Shown here: piece after piece, positions 1 through 8,039 of the stretch | Layout: each line of letters opens with the position of its first letter | Numbering within the stretch: the stretch's first letter is position 1 | NCBI GenBank assembly: GCA_041166085.1 | Contig: JBEEFP010000045.1 | Location: 54,366 to 118,365, forward strand | Length of the DNA: 64,000 bases | Direction: 5' to 3' | Source: JBEEFP01 sp041166085 | GTDB taxonomy: Bacteria; Actinomycetota; Acidimicrobiia; Acidimicrobiales; JAFATL01 | Translations under genes and position numbers: made by a program | Notes under the pieces: model-generated | Databases searched by the model: none | Seen by the model: the letters and a program-made list of their open reading frames with translations, nothing else | What the model was told of the DNA's origin: nothing

Positions 1-1008
1 GCCTTCCAGCAGCGGCCGGGCGGCGACACGCCGTGCTGCGGGTACGAGGAGGAGGTCAACAACTGGGGCGGTTCCGGCATCCTCATGGGCGTGCGGGCCG
101 GGCCTGTGCGCGTCATCCGGGCCACGTGGGGTTCGGACTCCGCCACCAACAACGTGCGCACCGAGGTCTTCTACCGCGACGAGATCCGTCAGCAGAACAA
201 CCTGCGCGTGCACGTGATCCCGCCCTTCGACGGCATCTACGCGCAGTGGGACTACAACGCCGGGAAGATCACCCGCTACTACAACCCGTGGGTGCCGGAC
301 GGCGTGCCGGTCGACGGCAAGAACGACGAGGTGTTCGGCAACACCCACATGCACGTGGCCAGCGACGGCGTTCGCTTGCAGGACGGCGATCCCATCCCCT
401 TCGTGGGTCCACAGGACCTCTCCCTGGGTACGCCCGGCGAGGGCTGTCCCCGCAGCACCATCAACAGCAACTTCAACAAGGCCTGCATCCACAACGACAT
501 CGACGTGGCCGATCCGACCTTCGGTGGCGTGAACCCGGGCCTCAACTACGAAGAGGTCACGGGACCGTTCGGCACCCTCGTGCACCGGCTGTCCATCAAG
601 CAGGTGACTGCGGGCTCGGCCTATTCGATCGCCACCATCCCGTACTACCGCGACGATGCATGCTTCGACGACGGCACCGGCACCGACCCCGGGCCGCACG
701 TCAAGGCCCGCAGCGTGGATCCGGCAACCGACAGCGCCGGCCAGCCGCGCGAGTGCTGGTCACCCGAGCGGGGTGACCCGGCGGCGACGTCGCCAGCCGA
801 TCACTTCTACCAGGGCGACATCGGCACCCACGGCATCCACATCGAGTTCATCGCCGACTCCGACAACGCGGCGCAGACCGTTCCCATCACGGAGATCGCG
901 TCAGAGGAACGCATCGTCGCCCTTCCTGGTCTGCAACCCAACATCGGCGAGAAGTACGGGCGTGGCACCGAGAAGCCATTGGTCGCGACCGTCCTTCCCG
1001 TGCAATGA
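1..1008 (+). CDS. Hypothetical protein, 5' truncated by window edge
   Basis: The reading frame is open from base 1 and stops at 1006-1008, giving the last 335 residues of a longer protein. I do not recognise the family. The visible part has many aromatic and acidic residues, several scattered cysteines (including an adjacent pair near the start) and few long hydrophobic stretches, as in an extracellular, disulfide-containing protein. The gene directly downstream begins only 4 bases later and encodes a secreted glycosidase, so the two are probably co-transcribed and may act on the same extracellular carbohydrate. That link is inference from position only. The signal peptide, if any, lies outside the window. 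Confidence 0.75.
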   Translation, partial: AFQQRPGGDTPCCGYEEEVNNWGGSGILMGVRAGPVRVIRATWGSDSATNNVRTEVFYRDEIRQQNNLRVHVIPPFDGIYAQWDYNAGKITRYYNPWVPDGVPVDGKNDEVFGNTHMHVASDGVRLQDGDPIPFVGPQDLSLGTPGEGCPRSTINSNFNKACIHNDIDVADPTFGGVNPGLNYEEVTGPFGTLVHRLSIKQVTAGSAYSIATIPYYRDDACFDDGTGTDPGPHVKARSVDPATDSAGQPRECWSPERGDPAATSPADHFYQGDIGTHGIHIEFIADSDNAAQTVPITEIASEERIVALPGLQPNIGEKYGRGTEKPLVATVLPVQ

Positions 1009-1012
1009 GACA

Positions 1013-3112
1013 GTGAAGCGCCTGGGGCTCCTGCTCGCGGCCCTGCTGGTCGTGGCCGGTGTCCCGGCCGTGCGGGCCGGCAGTGGCCCGGGTGAGATGA
1101 CGCTGTCCAACGGTCTGGTGCGGTGGACGTGGTCGCGCGCGCCGTTTCGCACCACGTCGATCGTGGACCTGCGGGACGGTGTCCAGGTGGCAGGGGAGTC
1201 GTCCGACTTCGCCTTGACCCTCGCGGGCGTCGACGTGTCGAGCGACCAGTTCACCGTCACCAGCGTCGACGAGCAGGCGATCGCCGGCGGCCGTCGGCTG
1301 ACGTTCGCCTTGGCAGGACCGGGCGGCATCAACGCCACTCGCACCGTCGACGCCTTCGACGGGGTGGCCGGCTTCCGGTCCCGAACCGTTCTGCGTCCGA
1401 CCGCGCTGCTGGCGCTGAGCGCGACCGCGCTCCAGCTGGCCGACATCGGCACCGTCGCGCCGACGATCCACGCCTTCCGCGCCGGCGCCGACTGGCGCGA
1501 GCCCGACTGGCCCGGTCCCCAGGTGCAGGTGGGCGACCCGCACGCGGGGGACTGGCGCGACACGCACACGGCCGGCCCCGGTCAGGCGCTCTCGGCTCCC
1601 GGCGAGTGGCTCTCGACCGGGCGACTGTTCCTGGTGGCGGAGCGCAACGATCTGCCGTCGTCGCGCGCCGCCTACGACGGCAGCGTCGCCAGCGTGCGTG
1701 CCGACTACGGACGGGACGTCATCAGCCTCGGCCCCTTCGAGGAGAACGCCCACGTGGAGAACCCCGCCGGTCAGGGGCGGGTGCGCACCATCGGACCGGG
1801 TGGGACGCTCGCCCTCGAGCCCGTCTTCGTGGGCGTGGCACGCGACGGCGACGACGAAGCGTGGCAGTTCCACAAGTACCTGGTGGACCACCGCCTCGCG
1901 CCCTACGCCAAGGATGTCACCTTCAACTCGAACGGCACCGACGACAACCGCATCTCGACGGGCGCCAAGGACGACATGGACCTGGCGACGGTCGAGCAGG
2001 TCGCGCCGACGGCGCGCCGCCTCGGCATCGACACGTTCATCCTCGACGACGGGTGGCAGAACATCTCCGGCGACTGGCAGCCCGATCCGAGGCGCGGCTT
2101 CGACGCCGACTTCGCCAACGTCCGTGCCGCCATCGCGCCCATGAAGCTCGGCCTGTGGATGAGCCCCATGCACTTCCACCCGACCTCGCAGACCTACCAG
2201 GCCCACCCGGAATGGGTGTGCGCGCCGGCCGGTCACGGCCTCGCCGTCTACAACACCGTGGACCAGACGAGCGGGTCCAACGAGGCAGGCATCGGCGAAT
2301 GGGGCCCCGCCTACATCCCGTTCCTCGAGGGACGCATCCGCACCGCCATCGAGCAGTGGCACGTCGCCTACTTCAAGTTCGACTTCCTGGCCTGGCTCGA
2401 CTGCGCGGGCCAGGACGACCTGTACGGCTACCACGACGCCTTCGTCGCCATGCTGGACCGGCTGCGCGCCGACCATCCCGAGGTGACGTTCCAGATCGAC
2501 GAGACCAACGACTACCGGTTGTTCCCGTTCGAGTCGGTGAGTCGCGGTCCGAGCTGGTTCCAGAACGGCACGCCGACCGTCGATCAGCTGCTGCACAACC
2601 TGTGGTCGCTCAGCCCGTACATCCCGTCGTGGTCGCTCGGGCAGCACTTCCTCGGCGGCGCGGCGTGGAGGGCGCAGCCGGTCGAGACGCTGATGGCGGC
2701 CGCCCTGCTGTCCCACCTCACCTTCTTCAGCGACCTGCGCACGATCCCGCCGGAGGTGGTGGACGCGGCCGCGCCGTGGCTCGCCTTCTACCGGGCCCAC
2801 CGCGACGAGCTCACGGCGGGCGTCGTCTACCCGTTGCTGGCCGACCCGCTGACCAAGGACTGGACGGCGCTGCAGTCATGGGACCCCGAGGCGGGCCGTG
2901 GCGCCCTGCTCGTGTTCCGTCAGGACGGCTCGGCCGACACCACGTCTGTCGCGCTGCGCAACGTGGCGGGCGACGGCACCTTCGACCTCCGCCGGGCGCC
3001 CACGGGTGAGGTGATCGGCACCGCAAGCGCGGCAGAACTGCGCGCCGGCCTCCCCGTCTCCCTGCCGCTCCACGGCGCCCAGGTGCTGCTGATCACCCCG
3101 ACCCCCACCTGA
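1013..3112 (+). CDS. Secreted GH36/melibiase-like glycoside hydrolase
   Basis: A 699-residue protein. The GTG start at 1013 is followed directly by a signal peptide (VKRLGLLLAALLVVAGVPA, then an AGS region). An N-terminal beta-rich part precedes a (beta/alpha)8-type region whose signatures fit alpha-galactosidases of the GH36/melibiase clan: FILDDGWQ, then LGLWMSPMHFHP, then the YFKFDFLAW strand, where the Asp after K-x is the expected nucleophile. The classical SSGG acid/base loop of bacterial alpha-galactosidases is not recognisable, so substrate specificity is uncertain. The C-terminal part looks like the usual all-beta domain. It likely hydrolyses an alpha-linked sugar outside the cell. 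The nearby surface-glycan locus suggests glycan remodelling or scavenging, which is inference. Confidence 0.72.
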   Translation: MKRLGLLLAALLVVAGVPAVRAGSGPGEMTLSNGLVRWTWSRAPFRTTSIVDLRDGVQVAGESSDFALTLAGVDVSSDQFTVTSVDEQAIAGGRRLTFALAGPGGINATRTVDAFDGVAGFRSRTVLRPTALLALSATALQLADIGTVAPTIHAFRAGADWREPDWPGPQVQVGDPHAGDWRDTHTAGPGQALSAPGEWLSTGRLFLVAERNDLPSSRAAYDGSVASVRADYGRDVISLGPFEENAHVENPAGQGRVRTIGPGGTLALEPVFVGVARDGDDEAWQFHKYLVDHRLAPYAKDVTFNSNGTDDNRISTGAKDDMDLATVEQVAPTARRLGIDTFILDDGWQNISGDWQPDPRRGFDADFANVRAAIAPMKLGLWMSPMHFHPTSQTYQAHPEWVCAPAGHGLAVYNTVDQTSGSNEAGIGEWGPAYIPFLEGRIRTAIEQWHVAYFKFDFLAWLDCAGQDDLYGYHDAFVAMLDRLRADHPEVTFQIDETNDYRLFPFESVSRGPSWFQNGTPTVDQLLHNLWSLSPYIPSWSLGQHFLGGAAWRAQPVETLMAAALLSHLTFFSDLRTIPPEVVDAAAPWLAFYRAHRDELTAGVVYPLLADPLTKDWTALQSWDPEAGRGALLVFRQDGSADTTSVALRNVAGDGTFDLRRAPTGEVIGTASAAELRAGLPVSLPLHGAQVLLITPTPT

Positions 3113-3123
3113 CGGAGGGGTCG

Positions 3124-3453
3124 TCAGCCCGGGGCGAGCGGCACCGTCTCGGGGGCGGCGGTGGTGGTGGGTTGGCTGGTGGTGGGGGCGGCGGTGACGG
3201 GGGGGCGCTTGGTCGTGGGCGGAGCCGCGGCCTTGGTGGTCGAGGTCCGGACGGCAGTCGTCGTGGTCGTGGTGCTGGTGGTCGTGGTGGAGGACGTGGT
3301 GGTCGTCGACGACGTGCTGGTGGACGAGGTCGACGTCGGCGCCACCACGCGGAGCGGCTCGTCCCGGGCCCGGCTGGGGACGCCCGCCACCGCCACGCCG
3401 AGGCCGGCCCCGACCACCAGCAAGAGAGCGAGGGCCCACCCCTGCCTGCGCAC
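3124..3453 (-). CDS. Thr/Ser-rich secreted or membrane-anchored protein
   Basis: A 109-residue protein with GTG start at 3453. An N-terminal hydrophobic segment (LALLLVVGAGLGVAVAGV) acts as signal peptide or anchor. It is followed by a low-complexity tail of Thr/Ser tracts and Pro/Thr/Ala repeats (TSTSS, TTTTSS, TTTTTT), which is a mucin-like, probably extended and possibly O-glycosylated stalk. No globular domain is visible. It is divergent from hrcA, and a TACGCT box six bases upstream of the GTG suggests a leaderless message. Two other Thr-rich secreted or membrane proteins occur in the window, at 8924-9400 and 21243-21983. Confidence 0.7.
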   Translation of the reverse strand: MRRQGWALALLLVVGAGLGVAVAGVPSRARDEPLRVVAPTSTSSTSTSSTTTTSSTTTTSTTTTTTAVRTSTTKAAAPPTTKRPPVTAAPTTSQPTTTAAPETVPLAPG

Positions 3454-3459
3454 GAGCGA

Positions 3460-3465
3460 AGCGTA
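3460..3465 (-). promoter_or_regulatory. -10 box of Thr-rich secreted protein gene
   Basis: TACGCT on the minus strand is followed by six bases (TCGCTC) and the GTG start at 3453, with no Shine-Dalgarno. This matches the leaderless TANNNT pattern seen throughout the window. Confidence 0.45.
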
Positions 3466-3479
3466 GAGGTCGCCAGCGG

Positions 3480-3506
3480 CTGGCAGTCGGTATCATCGAG
3501 TGCCAA
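3480..3506 (+). promoter_or_regulatory. CIRCE-like HrcA operator with embedded -10 box
   Basis: An imperfect inverted repeat CTGGCAGTC-N9-GAGTGCCAA resembles the CIRCE consensus TTAGCACTC-N9-GAGTGCTAA. The arms match each other at 7 of 9 positions, with the exact 9-base spacer. The spacer contains TATCAT (3491-3496), a good -10 element, so HrcA bound here would cover the promoter. It lies just upstream of hrcA, which implies autorepression of hrcA-dnaJ-rsmE. It also argues for the hrcA start at 3512, because an alternative GTG at 3500 falls inside the operator and upstream of the expected transcription start. Confidence 0.7.
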
Positions 3507-3511
3507 CGACA

Positions 3512-4519
3512 ATGCGGGACGACCTCGACGATCGCAAGGCCGCCATCCTTCGGGCTGTGGTGGAGGAGTACATCGAAACGGCCCAACCGGTCGGGTCGGG
3601 ACGGGTCGCGCAGTCGACCGGTGTCCGGGTGTCGTCGGCCACCATCCGCAACGAGATGGCGGTGCTGGAGCGGGACGGCTACCTCGTGCAGCCGCACACC
3701 AGCGCCGGCCGCATCCCCACCGACAAGGGCTACCGCTTCTTCGTCGACCAGCTGAGCCCGGGCGCCCTCGGGCCGTCGGAGCGCAACCGGGTGCGGGACT
3801 TCTTCAACCGGGCCCACGGCGAGCTCGAGTCGATGCTGCAGGACACCAGCCAGCTGCTGGCCGGCCTCACCCACTACGCGGCGGTGGTCGTCGGCCCGCC
3901 CCACGAGGTCGCCACCATCCGCTCCATCCAGCTCGTGAGCCTGGGCTCGCGTGTCGCGCTGCTGGTCGCGGTGCTGTCGAACGGCGCGGTGGAGAAGCGC
4001 ACCATCGAGCTGCCGGCGGAGTCAGGCGAGGACCGCGTCGCCGCGGCCAGCGCCCACCTGGCGGCCCACGTGACGGGCCAGGTGATGGGTGCACTGCACG
4101 AAGTGCCCGCCACAGGCGACGTCGCGACGGACGTCCTCGCCGAGTCCGCGCTGCACCACCTCCGGGGGACACACGACGCCGAGCCCGACCACGTCTTCGT
4201 CGGTGGCGCGTCGAGGATGGCGCAGGCCTTCGACGCCGTCGACACCGTCCGCCAGGTCCTCGGCATCCTCGAGCAGCAGTACGTCGTGGTGTCGTTGCTG
4301 CGCGACGTGCTCGACCGCGGCCTGTCCGTCGCCATCGGCGCCGAGCACGGCTACGACCAGCTGGCCGAGTGCTCGATCGTGGTCGCGCCGTACGACGTGG
4401 AGGGCGAGCACGCGGGCACCATCGGTGTGCTCGGGCCCACCCGCATGAACTACCCGCAGGCCCTGGCCGCCGTCGCGGTGGTCGGCAAGCGCCTCGGTAC
4501 CCACCTGAGCGAGGGCTGA
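3512..4519 (+). CDS. hrcA: Heat-inducible transcription repressor HrcA
   Basis: A 335-residue protein. The N-terminal winged-helix domain has the family hallmarks RKAAILRAVVEEYIETAQPVGS, SSATIRNEMAVLE and TSAGRIPTDKGYR. The C-terminal part is the GAF-like effector domain, with VLGPTRMNYPQALAAV near the end. HrcA represses class I heat-shock genes through CIRCE operators, and GroE chaperonin promotes its folding into the active form. I chose ATG 3512 because GTG 3500 lies within the CIRCE-like operator. The gene is followed after 2 bases by dnaJ and then rsmE, the hrcA-dnaJ-rsmE order common in Gram-positive bacteria. No grpE or dnaK is present in the window. Confidence 0.95.
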   Translation: MRDDLDDRKAAILRAVVEEYIETAQPVGSGRVAQSTGVRVSSATIRNEMAVLERDGYLVQPHTSAGRIPTDKGYRFFVDQLSPGALGPSERNRVRDFFNRAHGELESMLQDTSQLLAGLTHYAAVVVGPPHEVATIRSIQLVSLGSRVALLVAVLSNGAVEKRTIELPAESGEDRVAAASAHLAAHVTGQVMGALHEVPATGDVATDVLAESALHHLRGTHDAEPDHVFVGGASRMAQAFDAVDTVRQVLGILEQQYVVVSLLRDVLDRGLSVAIGAEHGYDQLAECSIVVAPYDVEGEHAGTIGVLGPTRMNYPQALAAVAVVGKRLGTHLSEG

Positions 4520-4521
4520 GG

Positions 4522-5649
4522 GTGGCGTCGTCCGATTACTACGAGCTGCTCGAGGTCGCCCCCGACGCGTCCGACGACGAGATCAAGCGCGCCTATCGCC
4601 GGCTCGCGCGCGAGCTGCATCCCGACACCAATCCCGACCCTGCCGCGACGGAGCGGTTCAAGGAGATCACCGTCGCGTACGAGACCCTGCGTGATCCCGA
4701 GAAGCGGGCGCACTACGACCGCTTCGGACCCGACATGCGGGGCATGGGCGGTGCCGGCGGCGACCCCTTCGCCAACTTCGGCGCGGGCGGGCTGGGCGAC
4801 ATCTTCGAGGCGTTCTTCGGTGGTGGCGCCGGCGCCCAGCGCACGCGCGGCCCTGCCGGTCCGCCGCGGGGCGGGGACATGGAGCTGGTGCTCGACCTCG
4901 CCTTCGAGGAAGCGGTGTTCGGCGTGCAGCGGGAGGTCGAACTGCGTGTCCCGGTGCCGTGCGAGACGTGCGGCGGCAGCGGGGCCCGTCCCGGCACCAC
5001 GCCGACCACGTGCACGAACTGCGGCGGCGCGGGCGAGGTTCGGCGCGTGCGTCAGTCCATCCTCGGCCAGATGGTCACCGCGTCGGTCTGCCCGAACTGC
5101 GGCGGCACCGGCGAAGAGGTCACCACGCCCTGCACCGAGTGCCGCGGCGAAGGCAGGCGCTCCGACGAGAAGACCTACCTGGTCGACGTGCCCGCGGGCG
5201 ACGACGACGCCACCACCCTGCGCCTCACCGGTCGGGGCGCGGCGGGACCGCGCGGTGGCCCGGCCGGCGACCTCTACGTGCACCTGCGGGTCAAGCCGCA
5301 CGGTCGCTTCGAGCGCATCGGCCACGACCTGCTGCACGTGCTGCCGCTGCCGATGACCCAGGCCACCCTCGGCGCGCACCTGCCGTTCGAGACGCTCGAC
5401 GGCGACGAGGACCTGCTCATCCCCGCCGGCACCCAGACCGGGCGGGAGTTCCGCCTGCGGGGCCGCGGCGTCCCCCTGCTCAACGGACGGGGACGTGGCG
5501 ATCTCGTCGTGCGCGTCGTCGTCGAGACCCCGACGTCACTCAGCGCTTCCCAGGAGGAGCTGCTGCGGCGGTTGGCCGAGGAGCGGGGCGAGGACGTGGC
5601 GACAGGCGGCACCGGCTTCTTCTCCAAGATCAAGTCCGCCTTCAAGTAG
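4522..5649 (+). CDS. dnaJ: Chaperone protein DnaJ
   Basis: A 375-residue type I Hsp40. The J-domain starts at residue 5 (DYYELLEVAPDASDDEIKRA) and holds the HPD tripeptide that triggers DnaK ATP hydrolysis. A Gly-rich linker follows, then four zinc-binding CxxCxGxG-type repeats (CETCGGSG, CTNCGGAG, CPNCGGTG, CTECRGEG), then the two C-terminal substrate-binding beta domains. The GTG start at 4522 lies 2 bases after the hrcA stop, so translation is probably coupled. It is expected to be repressed with hrcA through the CIRCE-like site. Confidence 0.96.
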   Translation: MASSDYYELLEVAPDASDDEIKRAYRRLARELHPDTNPDPAATERFKEITVAYETLRDPEKRAHYDRFGPDMRGMGGAGGDPFANFGAGGLGDIFEAFFGGGAGAQRTRGPAGPPRGGDMELVLDLAFEEAVFGVQREVELRVPVPCETCGGSGARPGTTPTTCTNCGGAGEVRRVRQSILGQMVTASVCPNCGGTGEEVTTPCTECRGEGRRSDEKTYLVDVPAGDDDATTLRLTGRGAAGPRGGPAGDLYVHLRVKPHGRFERIGHDLLHVLPLPMTQATLGAHLPFETLDGDEDLLIPAGTQTGREFRLRGRGVPLLNGRGRGDLVVRVVVETPTSLSASQEELLRRLAEERGEDVATGGTGFFSKIKSAFK

Positions 5650-6323
5650 TGCACGTCTTCGTCGGCGATCTCGACGAGCTGACCCTCGACCCCGACGACG
5701 ACCATCACCTCCGTCGTGTGCTGCGCGTGCGCGCGGGGGAGAGCGTCACCGCGTCCGACGGGCGGGGCGGCTGGTGCGCGTGCGTGTGGACGGGCGACGG
5801 GCTGGAGGCCTCGGGCACCGCAGGACGGGAGCCGCCACCCACCCCGGCCATCACCGTGGGCTTCGCGCTCACCAAGGGCGACCGGCCGGAGTGGGTCACG
5901 CAGAAGCTCACGGAAGCGGGCGTCGACGTCATCGTGCCGTTCACGGCCGAGCGGTCGGTGGTGCGGTGGGACGAGGCCAAGGCGGATCGGCAGCACGAGC
6001 GTCTGGGGCGCGTGGCTCGCGAGGCGGCCATGCAGAGCCGCCGCGTGTGGTTGCCCGACGTGCGGCCCGTCGTCGCCTTCGCCGCGCTGGCCGCCTCCCT
6101 GCGCGGCCAGGCCGCCCTCGCCCACCCCGGCGGTGGCCCGCCGAGTCTCGTGCACCCCGCGCTGCTGGTCGGCCCCGAGGGTGGCTTCGGCGACGCGGAG
6201 CTTGCGTCCGGTTTGCCGCTTATCGGCCTCGGACCGACCGTGCTGCGGGCCGAGACGGCGGCCCTCGCGGCCGGTCTGGCGCTGTCATGGCTGCGTGCTG
6301 GGACGCTCTCCGTGACGGACTAG
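5649..6323 (+). CDS. rsmE: 16S rRNA m3U1498 methyltransferase RsmE
   Basis: A 224-residue protein starting with a GTG that overlaps the dnaJ stop by one base (TAGTG). It has an N-terminal PUA-like domain (HHLRRVLRVRAGE, then VTASDGRG) and a C-terminal SPOUT methyltransferase domain with the trefoil-knot signatures LVGPEGGFGDAEL and LGPTVLRAETAALA, which bind S-adenosylmethionine. It methylates N3 of U1498 of 16S rRNA in the assembled 30S subunit. It is the last gene of the hrcA-dnaJ-rsmE operon. Confidence 0.94.
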   Translation: MHVFVGDLDELTLDPDDDHHLRRVLRVRAGESVTASDGRGGWCACVWTGDGLEASGTAGREPPPTPAITVGFALTKGDRPEWVTQKLTEAGVDVIVPFTAERSVVRWDEAKADRQHERLGRVAREAAMQSRRVWLPDVRPVVAFAALAASLRGQAALAHPGGGPPSLVHPALLVGPEGGFGDAELASGLPLIGLGPTVLRAETAALAAGLALSWLRAGTLSVTD

Positions 6324-6358
6324 ACCGATGGTACTAGCGAAGGACTACGCCGCGTGGT

Positions 6359-6364
6359 TAAAAT
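6359..6364 (+). promoter_or_regulatory. bldD promoter -10 box
   Basis: TAAAAT sits in a short AT-rich patch of the 77-bp gap between rsmE and bldD. A transcription start near 6371 would give a leader of about 30 bases ending in the Shine-Dalgarno GAGGGGG (6392-6398), so this gene is leadered, unlike many others here. No convincing -35 is visible. Confidence 0.45.
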
Positions 6365-6400
6365 GAGGCGGTCTGTGGGATTTCTCCACCTGAGGGGGAA

Positions 6401-6925
6401 ATGGTGGGTACTGAGCTCGAAACAACGCCGCCCGGCTACGAACTGCGCGTAGGCGAACGCCTGCGTGCCGTCCGCAAGCAGAAGCGGCTGTCACTCCAAG
6501 CGGTCGAAGCCGAGTCGGGCCACGAGTTCAAGGCGTCCGTTCTCGGAGCCTACGAACGCGGTGAGCGCACGATCTCGGTGCCGCGCCTGCAGAAGCTGGC
6601 CAAGTTCTACAACGTGCCCGTCGACCAGCTGCTTCCAAAGGACGGCGAGCCGGTCGGCACCACCATCGACCTCCGCGAGGAGATCGACGAGCCGACCGCC
6701 GAGAAGATCACCATCGACCTGCCCCGGCTCGAGAGCCTGATGGAGTCCGACCGCGACCTGCTCGTGCGCTACCTGGGCCTGATCCAGGTGCAGCGGGGCG
6801 ACTTCAACGGGCGCGTCCTCACCATCCGGCAAGAGGACCTGCGGGCCCTGGCAACGCTCTTCGACACGACACCCGAGTCGATGCGCCGGCGGCTCGACCA
6901 GCTCGACCTCCGCATCCGCGTCTGA
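6401..6925 (+). CDS. bldD: BldD-like c-di-GMP-responsive regulator
   Basis: A 174-residue protein. Residues 14-80 form an HTH_3/XRE domain in the BldD style (LRAVRKQKRLSLQAVEAESG, YERGERTISVPRLQKLA, FYNVPVDQLLP). The C-terminal domain carries RGD at 132-134 and RQED at 143-146, separated by exactly 8 residues. This reproduces the RxD-X8-RxxD signature that binds a c-di-GMP tetramer and dimerises BldD in Streptomyces. In that genus BldD represses development genes. The target here is unknown, but c-di-GMP control is well supported by the conserved ligand residues. The start at ATG 6401 has a strong Shine-Dalgarno close upstream; GTG 6404 is an alternative. Confidence 0.88.
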   Translation: MVGTELETTPPGYELRVGERLRAVRKQKRLSLQAVEAESGHEFKASVLGAYERGERTISVPRLQKLAKFYNVPVDQLLPKDGEPVGTTIDLREEIDEPTAEKITIDLPRLESLMESDRDLLVRYLGLIQVQRGDFNGRVLTIRQEDLRALATLFDTTPESMRRRLDQLDLRIRV

Positions 6926-6929
6926 GTCC

Positions 6930-6935
6930 TAACGT
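6930..6935 (+). promoter_or_regulatory. -10 box of hemW (leaderless type)
   Basis: TAACGT is followed by 7 bases and the GTG at 6943. It lies only 5 bases after the bldD stop codon, and no Shine-Dalgarno is present. Confidence 0.4.
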
Positions 6936-6942
6936 CGAGGGC

Positions 6943-8010
6943 GTGCCGCCCTTCGGCGTCTACGTCCACGTGCCGTTCTGCGCGCGGCGGTGCGACTACT
7001 GCGCGTTCGCGACGTGGACCGACCGCGCCCATCTGATGGAGGCGTACGCGGCGGCGTGTGTGCGCGAGATCGGGGAGGCGGAGCTGCCCGATGCGACGAG
7101 CGTGTTCTTCGGCGGGGGGACACCGTCGCTGCTGCCGGCCGAGGCGCTGGTGGCCATCCTCGACGCGGTGCCGCGCGTCGACGGGCCCGAGGTGACGGTC
7201 GAGTGCAATCCCGAGACGGTGACGGCCTCGTTGTTGCGTGCGTACGCGGCGGCGGGTGTGAACCGGCTGTCGTTCGGCGTGCAGTCGATGGTGCCCCACG
7301 TGTTGGCCGCGTTGGGGCGCGAGCACACGCCCGGGGCGGTGGTGCACGCCGTCGCCACGGCGCGGGACGCAGGCTTCACGTCGTTCAACCTCGACGTCAT
7401 CGCGGGCGGGGCGGGCGAGTCGCGGGACGACTGGGAGCGCACCCTCACGGAGGTGCTCGCCCTCGAGCCGCCCCACGTGTCGGCGTATGCCTTGACCGTC
7501 GAGCCGGGCACCCCGCTGGCCGACGACCCGTCGCGTCATCCCGACGACGACGACCAGGCCGACAAGTACCTGTCGGCCGATCGCCTGCTCACGGGTGCGG
7601 GGCTGGCCAACTACGAGATCTCCAACTGGGCCCGTCCCGGACACGAGTGCCGCCACAACCTCCTCTACTGGCGCCAGGGCGACTACCGCGGCATCGGGTG
7701 CGCGGCCCACTCGCACGCTGACGGGCGCCGGTGGTGGAACGTGCGCACGCCCGAGCGCTACATCGCCGCCATCGCCGACGGACGCTCGCCGGTCGCAGGG
7801 GAGGAGGTGCTCGACGCCGAGCAGCGCCGGGCCGAGTCGCTGCAGCTGGCGGTGCGGACGCGCGACGGCGTTCCCCTCGCGGCAGTGCCGGACGGTCCCG
7901 ACGGGTTGGGCGAGCTCGGCGGGCTCCTCGAGCGCACCGCCGACGGTCGGGCCGTCCTCACCGTTGCGGGGCGACTGCTGGCCAACGAGGTGGCCGTGCG
8001 CCTGCAATAG
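6943..8010 (+). CDS. hemW: HemW-like radical SAM heme chaperone
   Basis: A 355-residue protein. The N-terminal radical SAM core starts immediately (YVHVPFCARRCDYCAF, the CxxxCxxC motif that ligates the 4Fe-4S cluster), followed by FFGGGTPSLL and the HemW-type strand VECNPETV. The C-terminal HemN/HemW extension includes YEISNWARPGHECRHNLLYW. HemW proteins bind heme and are thought to insert it into target proteins. They are often misannotated as oxygen-independent coproporphyrinogen oxidase, but they lack that enzyme's full cysteine set. The GTG start is fixed by the TAACGT box 7 bases upstream. Confidence 0.9.
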   Translation: MPPFGVYVHVPFCARRCDYCAFATWTDRAHLMEAYAAACVREIGEAELPDATSVFFGGGTPSLLPAEALVAILDAVPRVDGPEVTVECNPETVTASLLRAYAAAGVNRLSFGVQSMVPHVLAALGREHTPGAVVHAVATARDAGFTSFNLDVIAGGAGESRDDWERTLTEVLALEPPHVSAYALTVEPGTPLADDPSRHPDDDDQADKYLSADRLLTGAGLANYEISNWARPGHECRHNLLYWRQGDYRGIGCAAHSHADGRRWWNVRTPERYIAAIADGRSPVAGEEVLDAEQRRAESLQLAVRTRDGVPLAAVPDGPDGLGELGGLLERTADGRAVLTVAGRLLANEVAVRLQ

Positions 8011-8039
8011 CGGGGGCCGGATCCGGGTAGAGACCCGGC

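Noticed and set aside
887..2800. A 637-codon open frame on the minus strand opposite the glycosidase gene
   Set aside because: It is an antisense shadow of a GC-rich gene. Its product is Arg/Val/Gly-rich low complexity with no domain, while the plus strand has a signal peptide and glycosidase motifs.
3172..4521. An in-frame N-terminal extension of dnaJ that would give an 825-residue protein
   Set aside because: The extension overlaps hrcA in another frame and reads as Arg/Gly-rich noise. The DnaJ J-domain begins right after GTG 4522.
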